Assembly: GCA_003455275.1 (NCBI GenBank)
Contig: DMRR01000251.1
Span: 1 to 7,353, forward strand
Direction of reading: 5' to 3'
Length of the DNA stretch: 7,353 nucleotides
Source of the DNA: Bacteroidota bacterium
GTDB taxonomy: Bacteria > Bacteroidota > Bacteroidia > Chitinophagales > UBA10324
Positions 1 through 6,700 of this stretch are shown here, piece after piece. The notes under the pieces were generated by a model. That model did no database searches. It was not told the DNA's origin and was given only the letters and a program-made list of their open reading frames with translations. Each line of letters starts with the position of its first letter. Positions within the stretch are counted from its first letter, which is position 1. A program made the position numbers and the translations under genes.

Positions 1-725
1 AGGTTTTCCATGTCCTCATGAATATCAGCAACTGATTTTCCTTCGGCAACGGTGCGCACAATCACTCCGAAATTTTTCGGCCGAATACTTTCTACCAGTC
101 GAAGCAATCTCTTTCTCTCTTCGCCTGAATTTAATTTTTTCGAAACAGTTACATAATTCGTAAATGGAATCAGCACAATGTATCTTCCGGCTAAACTCAA
201 ATCACAACTGAGGCGATGACCTTTCGAGCTGATTGGTTCCTTAATGATTTGCACCAGCACATTTTGTTTCTTCCCGAAGAGCGGACCAATGCGACCGGTC
301 TTTAAAGTTTCCTGTTCGAGTTTAAAATCATTGAGCGTTCCGTCGGTTTGCCCGGCGAGTGCCATGTTGGTAAACTTCTGCACCGAACGCACCTGCGGAC
401 CGAGATCAGAGTAATGCAGAAAACCATTCTTGTGAAACCCGATATCAACAAAAGCTGCATTCAATCCCGGAAGAATTTTTTGCATCCTCGCAAGCACAAT
501 ATCTCCGATAGAGAAAGATGAATTGAGTTGATCCTGATGAAGCTCAACTAAATGTTTATCTTCAAGCAGGGCAATTTCTACTCCGCTGTTTGTTGTCGCG
601 TTTACAAATAATTCCTTTGCCGCCTGCGGTACAACAATATTTTTTCTCTGTTGCTTATCAGGAGAATCAGAATTTTTTTCGCTGGTATTGTCATCGGCCA
701 TCCACGCTTTCTTTTCAATATTCAT
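1..725 (-). CDS. rng: Ribonuclease G (RNase E/G family), N-terminal part, cut by window start
   Basis: Endoribonuclease that in other bacteria matures the 16S rRNA 5' end and cleaves single-stranded mRNA in the cytoplasm. My reading gives 241 residues before the edge. Residues 49-64 (GVEIALLEDKHLVELH) match the conserved family N-terminus. An S1 RNA-binding domain follows at about 70-165, with GDIVLARMQKILPGLNAAFVDIG at 74-96 and a KNGFLHYSDL strand, then an insert at about 107-150. KGHRLSCDLSLAGRYIVLIP (169-188) is the entry to the RNase H-like fold. The metal-binding catalytic aspartates and zinc link lie outside the window, so activity cannot be judged. The start is uncertain: in-frame ATGs occur at 731, 725 and 701, with a stop just upstream and no Shine-Dalgarno to decide. 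The first 35 or so residues are polar and poorly conserved. It is the last visible gene of the HU-TPR-COX24 cluster, 92 bases after the small basic gene. Confidence 0.93.
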   Translation of the reverse strand, partial: MNIEKKAWMADDNTSEKNSDSPDKQQRKNIVVPQAAKELFVNATTNSGVEIALLEDKHLVELHQDQLNSSFSIGDIVLARMQKILPGLNAAFVDIGFHKNGFLHYSDLGPQVRSVQKFTNMALAGQTDGTLNDFKLEQETLKTGRIGPLFGKKQNVLVQIIKEPISSKGHRLSCDLSLAGRYIVLIPFTNYVTVSKKLNSGEERKRLLRLVESIRPKNFGVIVRTVAEGKSVADIHEDMEN

Positions 726-768
726 AATCATAATAAATAAACTAAGGTCTCAGGAAATAAAGGAACAT

Positions 769-780
769 CCCGGACCCGGA
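769..780. repeat. Tandem CCCGGA x2 in the spacer before rng
   Basis: CCCGGACCCGGA is a short GC-rich island inside an otherwise AT-rich spacer (732-817) between the small basic gene and rng. The two 6-base units are identical. No complementary arm that would make a hairpin is visible, and I see no TAnnTTTG element for a separate rng promoter. It could be chance, a protein site or part of an RNA-processing site. Nothing else is apparent in the spacer. Confidence 0.4.
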
Positions 781-817
781 CTTAGCAGATTAATTGAAAG
801 AGATAGTAGAGAATCTT

Positions 818-913
818 TTAACGATTCTTCTTCTTATGGCGATTCTTGCGCAGCCTTTTCTTGCGCTTGTGTGTGGCCATCTTGTGTCTTTTTCTTTTCT
901 TTCCGCTTGGCAT
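818..913 (-). CDS. 31-residue highly basic AURKAIP1/COX24-domain (bS22/mS38-like) protein
   Basis: Very short gene starting ATG CCA AGC GGA and ending CGT TAA. The product begins MPSGKKRKRHKMATHKRKKR and ends LRKNRHKKKNR. Eighteen of 31 residues are Lys or Arg, three are His and none is acidic. I recognise this as the short Bacteroidota protein annotated as AURKAIP1/COX24 domain-containing. From family knowledge, that domain is the conserved C-terminus of mitochondrial ribosomal protein mS38 and resembles actinobacterial bS22, a small-subunit protein bound to rRNA. A ribosomal role here is therefore likely but not shown by sequence alone. The start lies 6 bases past the TPR stop, which suggests co-transcription and perhaps translational coupling. 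The gene is complete and, since it is lysine- and arginine-rich, unlikely to be a chance reading frame: the MPSGKKRKRHK start is family-specific. Confidence 0.88.
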   Translation of the reverse strand: MPSGKKRKRHKMATHKRKKRLRKNRHKKKNR

Positions 914-919
914 AGCTTT

Positions 920-1780
920 TTAAGAATTTTTTATTTGGTTAATGTAAGTATCTAATTGTTGTTGAAATGAAGGAGATTTTTCCAGCGCCTTACATTTCTC
1001 AAACATTTTTATTGCATCTTGTTTTCTTCCTTTCGCCCGGTAAGCCTCTCCCAGATGAAAGTAAGCTTCTACATTCGAAGGGTAAAGTTTTATGGTTCGC
1101 TCTAATCTCGGAATTGCTTTATCTAACTGTCCCGATACAATTGCTAACCGCCCCAAAGTTACATTCATAAGTTCATTATCAGGGTCTTTTTGCTCAACTT
1201 CTTTTAAAATGGTTACGCCGCTCATTATGTTGCCGAGTCCGTTTATATAGCACATCGCCTGCAGAACCCGAACATTTTGATCTGTAGAATCGAAGCGAAA
1301 GACATTGGCATAACACTCAAAGGAATGAATGGCAGCAAATACACGGGCGGAACTGTCGCCGGTATTTTCCATTCCTATATAATAATAGTCAGCTGCATCG
1401 CGCCAGTTGTTTTTGTTTGAATCCAGCCGTGCGGCATCTTCCAGATAATGAGCGCTAACTATTAAATTTTGAGTTCGCGCCCAAAGTTGAGCAAGCTTTC
1501 TGCTGGCGCCGGGCTTGTCTTTTTTAGATGCGCCATCAGCTAGTTGGGATAGCAATGCAACTGAATCTTTTTGTTCTTTTGAAAGGTTTTCAGAAGCAAG
1601 TGAAAGAAGTTTTTCGAAAGTCATTGCGTTGTTTGTGCTTCCATTACTATGTGCGGAAGACATAGGAGTTTCGCCATTTTCTTTCACAAGAATTTTAGTG
1701 TCTCCAAATTCAAACAGCAACACAACAGTAACGATACCTGCAAGTGCTAATAGTATCTGCTGTATTCGTGTGTTACCCAA
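920..1780 (-). CDS. Membrane-anchored tetratricopeptide repeat protein
   Basis: Protein of about 286 residues. One hydrophobic segment at about residues 8-24 (QQILLALAGIVTVVLLF) is a signal anchor with little charge before it. A Ser/Thr/Asn-rich linker (about 35-55) follows, then helices that form TPR-like pairs across about 55-280. The clearest canonical repeats are at the C-terminus: NELMNVTLGRLAIVSGQLDK, then NVEAYFHLGEAYRAKGRKQD with AIKMFEKCKAL. TPR arrays are protein-binding scaffolds, and the ligand is unknown. The domain probably faces the periplasm, but topology is inferred. The start is unusual. No in-frame ATG lies between the upstream TAG (1796-1798) and the hydrophobic segment, so translation begins at TTG (1780) or perhaps ATT (1789). 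The next ATG (residue 40) would delete the anchor. It sits 19 bases after the HU stop and 6 before the COX24-like gene, as the second gene of the presumed operon. Confidence 0.85.
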   Translation of the reverse strand: MGNTRIQQILLALAGIVTVVLLFEFGDTKILVKENGETPMSSAHSNGSTNNAMTFEKLLSLASENLSKEQKDSVALLSQLADGASKKDKPGASRKLAQLWARTQNLIVSAHYLEDAARLDSNKNNWRDAADYYYIGMENTGDSSARVFAAIHSFECYANVFRFDSTDQNVRVLQAMCYINGLGNIMSGVTILKEVEQKDPDNELMNVTLGRLAIVSGQLDKAIPRLERTIKLYPSNVEAYFHLGEAYRAKGRKQDAIKMFEKCKALEKSPSFQQQLDTYINQIKNS

Positions 1781-1799
1781 ACCGTAAATGATTAACTAA

Positions 1800-2096
1800 C
1801 TAAGCAACTCTTTTCGCTGCTGATTTTTTCACGCGCTCAACAAAAGTTTTTGCAGGCTTAAATGCAGGAATGAAATGCTCAGGAATAACGATTGCTTCAT
1901 TGCGCGTGATGATGCGGCCAATTTTCTGAGCGCGCTTCTTCACAATGAAACTTCCGAAGCCACGGATATATACATTGTTTCCATCTTTCAATGATTCCTT
2001 GATCTCTTTCAGGAATGATTCGATTGAAATAAGAACATCATTTTTCTGAAGACCAGTTTTCTCTGAAACCTTTGTCACGATGTCTGCTTTTCTCAT
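1800..2096 (-). CDS. hup: HU/IHF-family DNA-binding protein
   Basis: Small nucleoid protein of 98 residues that would dimerise and bend DNA. The helical dimerisation part covers about 1-42 (MRKADIVTKVSEKTGLQKND). The family signature begins at R45-G-F-G-S-F50, and the beta-arm runs through about 51-80, with KKRAQKIGRIITRNEA and then IPEHFIPAFKPAK before the last helix and a basic tail (KKSAAKRVA). Length is close to the usual 90-100. At the arm tip, aligning without gaps to E. coli HU, the position of the DNA-intercalating proline 63 is isoleucine. Other Bacteroidota HU proteins also vary here, so this is probably a lineage trait. The ATG start at 2096 matches the conserved N-terminus. It is the first gene of the minus-strand cluster and has a recognisable promoter. 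Specific targets cannot be read from sequence. Confidence 0.95.
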   Translation of the reverse strand: MRKADIVTKVSEKTGLQKNDVLISIESFLKEIKESLKDGNNVYIRGFGSFIVKKRAQKIGRIITRNEAIVIPEHFIPAFKPAKTFVERVKKSAAKRVA

Positions 2097-2130
2097 TGAT
2101 CTGTTTTTTAACTTTTAATTTTAGGGAGGG

Positions 2131-2150
2131 CAAATGTAACCGAACATTTG
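2131..2150. promoter_or_regulatory. Perfect 7-bp inverted repeat overlapping the HU -7 element (candidate operator)
   Basis: CAAATGT at 2131-2137 and ACATTTG at 2144-2150 are exact reverse complements, separated by AACCGA. One arm coincides with the -7 box of the HU promoter and the other with the promoter spacer, an arrangement that would let a bound dimer block RNA polymerase. It could also serve the divergent lipoprotein gene. Operator function is inferred from geometry only, and AT-rich 7-bp arms can arise by chance. Confidence 0.4.
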
Positions 2151-2160
2151 AGAATGAAAA
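2131..2160 (-). promoter_or_regulatory. Probable Bacteroidota-type promoter of the HU-TPR-COX24-rng cluster
   Basis: Read on the minus strand, TACATTTG (2138-2131) matches the Bacteroidota -7 consensus TAnnTTTG exactly. A weak -33 candidate, TTTT (2160-2157), lies 18 bases upstream in place of TTTG. Transcription would start near 2125, giving a leader of about 30 AT-rich bases before the HU ATG. The position fits the first gene of the cluster. The -33 element is the weak point. Confidence 0.6.
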
Positions 2161-2230
2161 CCAGAGTGTGACACGCTTTTAAAAACTATTTCTGTTTTCA
2201 CAATTTCGATTCACCAATTTCGTTTCTGAT

Positions 2231-2245
2231 AAAAAAAATTTTTTT
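2231..2245. repeat. A8T7 tract just before the lipoprotein start
   Basis: Eight A followed by seven T, a self-complementary run ending three bases before the ATG at 2249. The lipoprotein mRNA would therefore have an extremely AU-rich, Shine-Dalgarno-free start region. This fits AT-rich leaders used in Bacteroidota. It may also be intrinsically bent DNA or a slippage-prone homopolymer. No confident TTTG/TAnnTTTG promoter for the gene is visible between 2151 and 2248. The nearest, TATTTCTG at 2187-2194, has one mismatch and no suitably spaced -33 box. Confidence 0.6.
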
Positions 2246-2248
2246 CAG

Positions 2249-2644
2249 ATGAAACAATTACAATTTGTGTTCTCCGTAGTGATTGTAATTTTAATTTCTT
2301 CGTGTTCGAAGAAAAGCGCTCTCCAGGAATTGATTGGCGAGGCGGATGTAGTAAAAGTATATATAGAAACCGGCGGACCCGTTCCGATGGTGCATTATGA
2401 AACGAATGACATTGATAAAATTAAAATGTGGAGCGGCTACATTGATGAAAAAACAAATGCAAGCGCAGATTGCCGCTACGAAGGAAAATTAATTTTCAAA
2501 GTGTATGAAGATTCAACTCTGATGCAATTCAGCCTTAAACCGGGTTGCGAACAGGTGAGTTACAAATTGAATGATACTCTGTTTGTGAAGAAGCTGACCC
2601 CTGAAGGAATCTCTTTTCTGAATGAGCTGAAGAAAATTCAGTAG
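2249..2644 (+). CDS. Small lipoprotein of unknown function
   Basis: Protein of 131 residues. The N-terminus has a charged Lys, a hydrophobic core (residues 6-16) and the lipobox LISSC, with the acylated cysteine at 19, so signal peptidase II should process it. Residues after the cysteine are SKK with no acidic pair, so it lacks the Lys/Gln-acidic pattern linked to surface export in this phylum and more likely stays periplasmic. The mature part (about 112 residues) alternates polar and hydrophobic residues as a compact beta-rich domain would, and has two cysteines, C75 (ADCRY) and C100 (PGCEQ), that could form a disulfide. I recognise no family and assign no function. It is transcribed away from HU and ends 21 bases before the end of the convergent SDR gene. 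No strong terminator hairpin is visible between them. Confidence 0.8.
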   Translation: MKQLQFVFSVVIVILISSCSKKSALQELIGEADVVKVYIETGGPVPMVHYETNDIDKIKMWSGYIDEKTNASADCRYEGKLIFKVYEDSTLMQFSLKPGCEQVSYKLNDTLFVKKLTPEGISFLNELKKIQ

Positions 2645-2665
2645 CGAAAAGTTATGTGTAAATAG

Positions 2666-3574
2666 TTATTCGTTATTAGTAAAACAATCTTCAATCGCTG
2701 ATTTCAGGTTTGAATATTTAAATTGAAATCCTGTTGCAAGAATTTTTTCTGAAGAGCAATTGCAATCATGAAAAAGGGTAGCAGCAAATTCTCCGGAAAT
2801 AATTCGAAGCAACCACCCGGGGAGAGGCGATGGAATGGATTTTTTTTTCAAAACCTGTGCAAGTGTTCGAATGAATGCGGAATAAGTAACAGCGTGAGGA
2901 GAAGTTGCATTGAAAGCACCGTGCATATTTTCATTTTCGATCGAATGAATAAACAGTTCGCAAACATCATCCAGGTGAATCCAGCTCCAGTGTTGTGTTC
3001 CGGGAAGAAAGATCGGTTTTACAAAATACTTTAAAGGAAGAGATAACTCTTTTAATGCGCCATCATTTTTAGAAAGAACAATTCCCGCGCGCAATTGAAC
3101 GGCACGAATTTTCAGCTCTTCTGCTTTTCTAGCTTCATTTTCCCAATCTGCACAAACCTGTGCAAGAAAAGTTTTACCCGGAGACGCATCCTCATTCAGC
3201 AGATCATCTTTACGATTGCCATAATACCCAATACCGGATGCAGACACAATTGATTTTACCTTGTTCGGAGTATATGAAAGAGCCCGCATCAATAATTTTG
3301 TTCCTTCCACTCTGCTGTTGTAAATATTTTTTTTAACAACATCATTCCATCGTTTCTCATATAGATTAGTTCCTGCAAGATGAATAATTGCATCCGCGTT
3401 TTCGAAGGAAGAAATATCAAGTTCCTTTTTTTCAATATTCCACGCGAAGGAAGGAACAACACTATTCTTTTTTGTTCTGGATAAATGGTGAACCTCATAT
3501 CCGCGCGACAAAAGAATTTCTGTCAATCGTTTCCCGATTAGTCCTGATGCGCCGGTGATAAGAATAGTTTTCAA
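2666..3574 (-). CDS. TIGR01777-family SDR oxidoreductase (NAD(P)-dependent epimerase-like, YfcH/SDR39U1 type)
   Basis: Cytoplasmic Rossmann-fold protein of 302 residues, the usual length for this family. The nucleotide-binding loop is GASGLIG at 8-14, followed by HLSR at 30-33, the HLAG motif at 65-68, and SASGIGYYGN (111-120), which contains the conserved Tyr-Tyr-Gly of the family. WSWIHLDDV (197-205) and FNATSP (221-226) are further landmarks. The C-terminal DUF1731 region covers about 250-300 and ends ILATGFQFKYSNLKSAIED, where the family has a GFxFxYPxLxxAL pattern. The substrate is not known for most members. The start codon is TTG: the upstream frame holds a TGA and no ATG, while TTG gives MKTILITGASG, exactly where relatives begin. 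C271 and C273 in HDCNCSS are unusual for this stretch. It is convergent with the lipoprotein gene and divergent from the DUF4175 gene. No promoter is clear upstream. Confidence 0.92.
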   Translation of the reverse strand: MKTILITGASGLIGKRLTEILLSRGYEVHHLSRTKKNSVVPSFAWNIEKKELDISSFENADAIIHLAGTNLYEKRWNDVVKKNIYNSRVEGTKLLMRALSYTPNKVKSIVSASGIGYYGNRKDDLLNEDASPGKTFLAQVCADWENEARKAEELKIRAVQLRAGIVLSKNDGALKELSLPLKYFVKPIFLPGTQHWSWIHLDDVCELFIHSIENENMHGAFNATSPHAVTYSAFIRTLAQVLKKKSIPSPLPGWLLRIISGEFAATLFHDCNCSSEKILATGFQFKYSNLKSAIEDCFTNNE

Positions 3575-3689
3575 GAATGAAATGAAGGGTCAAAGGTGAA
3601 AAGCGAATAATACAATTACAACTCTCCTATATGGAATATGCATTTCATTTTCTCTTTTGCAGTGAAGTTTCCTTCGATTAGTTTTATTC

Positions 3690-3722
3690 TTTGAACCGTA
3701 CAATAAATCCGCACAATATTTG
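3690..3722 (+). promoter_or_regulatory. Candidate promoter of the DUF4175 gene
   Basis: TTTG at 3690-3693 and AATATTTG at 3715-3722 lie 21 bases apart. This resembles the Bacteroidota -33 TTTG and -7 TAnnTTTG, with one mismatch in the first -7 base. Transcription would start near 3728, about 12 bases before the ATG at 3740, so the leader would be short. It lies in the 165-base divergent spacer (3575-3739), which otherwise holds only a long-spaced 9-bp inverted repeat. Confidence 0.45.
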
Positions 3723-3739
3723 TTAAAGTTACCAGCCCA

Positions 3740-6700
3740 ATGACCAACGATTCCTACAGCGCTCTCCTTTTAAAACTTGATGCCTTTATCCGGAAGTATT
3801 ATATCAATCAGCTGATGAAGGGGACAATTCTTTCAGTTGCGCTGATTGTGGCTGCGTTGTTGTTGGCAACGATTTCTGAGTACTTCTTTTATTTTTCTTC
3901 AATGGTGCGAGCCATTATTTTTTGGTCGCTTATTGCCTCAGCATTATTTGTTCTGGTTCGTTGGGTTGTGTTTCCGCTGGTTCATTACTTCCGGCTCGGA
4001 AAAATTATTTCACACGAAGAAGCGGCACACATTGTTGGAAATCATTTTGCGGATGTGCAGGATCGACTGCTCAATATTCTCCAATTAAAACAGCAGGCCC
4101 TCTCCTACTCTGATGCTTCGCTGATTGAAGCTAGTATTAATCAAAAAGCTTCTTCGTTGCGGCCGGTATCTTTTACCGGTGCAATTAACCTTTCGCTCAA
4201 CAGGAAGTATCTGCGCTATGTCCTGCCGCCTGTTATGGTTTTTGTTTTTATGCTGTTTGCTGCACCAAACATTCTTCGCGAAAGCGCGACTCGCCTGCTT
4301 CATAACCAGACAGCATTTGAAAAGAAGGCACCTTTTCAGTTTGTTATTCAGAATAAACAACTGAAAGCAATTCAGTTTGAAGATTATGAAATAAATGTAA
4401 AAGTTGTGGGCGAAGCGTTGCCCGACGAAGCATTCATTGTTTATGACGGATATCCATACAGGCTGGAGAAAAAAGATAAAAATATTTTCACATACCGATT
4501 CTCGAGACTGCAATCCTCTGTTAATTTTAATTTCAACGGCGGAGGCTTTGACTCTAAGCTTTATCATCTTGATGTGCTCGCAAAACCTGTGATACTGAAA
4601 TTTGAAACAGATCTTGAATATCCATCTTATATAGGAAGAGCAAATGAGTCTCAGCGGAATATTGGCGACCTCACCGTTCCACAAGGAACCAAAATCAAGT
4701 GGAGGTTTGAAACAAAAAATGCAAACAATATTTCTTTCCGAACTGCTGATTCAACAATCGATTCAAGAAACGAAGGAAACAGTTTTTATTTTTTTGAAAA
4801 AAGAATGTTAAAGGATTTTGCATACACACTTCTACTGTCGGGCAATCAGTTGAATAATGCAGACTCGGTGAAATATAATATAACAGTAGTGCTCGACCAG
4901 TTCCCACAGGTAAGTGCAGCACAAATGCAAGACAGCATGATGCTTAAGGTCTTCTATTTCGCGGGAGAAGTTTCTGATGATTATGGCTTGAAAAAGCTTA
5001 CTCTGAACTACCAGATTCAACACGAAGATTCCGGTAAGAATTCACCAAATGCTTTGCCAGTACAGATTTCAAAGGAAAAGAATCAGCACTTCTCTTATGT
5101 CTGGGATATATCTTCCCTTCAGCTTAAACCGGGAGACAGGCTGGATTATTACTTTGAAGTTTGGGACAACGATGGTGTAAATGGAAGCAAATCATCGCGT
5201 TCGCAGGCAATGGTTTATCAGATGCCTTCTGTCAAAGAATTAGAAAAACAAACCGAAAAGAACAATGATGAAATAAAGGACAAGCTTCAAAAATCGCTCG
5301 AGAGCGCAAACCAGCTTTCAAATGAATTTCAAAAATTGAATGATGAATTGTTAAACAAGAAAAACCTTGGGTGGGAAGACAAGAAAAAGATAGAAGATCT
5401 TTTGAACAAACAGAAGAATGTGATGAACGACATTCAGAATGTGCAGCAAAAGATGAATGAAAATGCACAGAAGCAAAATGACTTTCAAAACTTCAGTCCC
5501 GAGTTGAAAGAGAAACAAAAACAACTTCAAGATCTCGCCAACCAGGTGCTTACTCCTGAAATGAAAGATATGATGAAAAAGCTGCAGGATATGCTCGACA
5601 AGCTGAATAAAGATAACGCTATGGATCAGCTCCAGAATCAGAAAATGAACAATGATGAGTTGCAGAAAGAGCTGGACCGCATGCTTTCGCTTTTTAAAAA
5701 ATTGGAGTTTGAACAAAAGATGGAAGCCACAAAAGACAAGCTGGACAAGCTTTCTGATGAACAGAACCAACTGAGCAAGGAAACCGAACAGACAAAGGGA
5801 GACAACAAAGAACAGCAATCGAAGCAGGATTCATTGAACAAAAAGTTTGACGACATCAAGTCAGATTTAGACAAACTTGATTCTCTTAACCAACAGCTTG
5901 ATAGCCCCGAGGAACTACCAAACACCGATCAGCAACAACAGGAGATTTCAAATGATCAGCAGCAGGCAGGAAATGACATGAAGAAAAACCAAAACAGCAA
6001 GGCAAGCAAAAGCCAAAAGAGTGCTTCAGATAAAATGAAACAGATGGCCGATCAGATGCAAAGCATGATGGACGGCATGGAACAACAGCAGAATGAAGAA
6101 GACATGCAGGCAATTCGACAGATACTTGATAACCTGGTAAAGATTTCTTTCGACCAGGAAAAGCTGATGGATGAAGTAAAAAATACTAATATTTATAACC
6201 CGAAATACCTTCAGATCATGAAAGATCAAAAAGATTTGCAGGATGATATTTCGATGGTTGAAGACAGTATTCAGGAATTAAGTAAGAGGCAATTTCAAAT
6301 AAAAAAATATGCCGATGAACAGATTTACATAATAAATAAAAACTCGGCAGATGCAATAAAAAACCTTGAAGCCAGAAACCCATCTGCCGGTGCAAGCAAT
6401 CAGCAGTTTATTATGACAAGTATTAATAACCTTGCTCTTATGTTTGATGAGGTAATGCAGCAAATGCAGATGCAAATGCAAAGCGAAAGCAAAATGCCCG
6501 GAAAGGGTATGTGCAACAAACCCGGAGGAAACGGAAAGCCTAAACCGGGGTCGCTCTCTCAAATGCAAAAGCAGCTGAATGATAAGATGAACGAAATAGG
6601 CGAACAACTCAATGGCCAAAAGCCAGGTCAAAAACCAGGGCAGAAGCCCGGAGGTCAAGGGCAGGGCGGACTTACCAGCGAGCAGGCTGCACAACTGGCC

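Noticed and set aside
688..915. 75-codon plus-strand frame over the rng start and the small basic gene
   Set aside because: It overlaps two supported minus-strand genes. Its Ser/Cys-rich end is the antisense of the Lys/Arg codons of the COX24-like gene.
1515..1787. 90-codon plus-strand frame
   Set aside because: It is antisense to the TPR gene, with Ser/Phe-rich low-quality sequence and no domain.
2165..2173. GTGTGACAC, resembling half of a CRP-type site
   Set aside because: Only four-base arms around one base, and no second half-site at the expected distance.
2645..2665. Possible bidirectional terminator between the convergent lipoprotein and SDR genes
   Set aside because: Only 21 bases separate the stops, and I found no stable GC-containing stem followed by a T run on either strand.
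4085..4684. 199-codon open frame on the minus strand inside the DUF4175 gene
   Set aside because: It is fully antisense to a well-supported coding region. Its product is a disordered mix of Cys, Phe, Lys and Arg with no recognisable fold.
5351..5818. 155-codon minus-strand frame rich in Leu, Phe and His
   Set aside because: The hydrophobic look is the antisense image of Lys/Gln/Asp/Glu codons in the coiled coil. No membrane family is recognisable.
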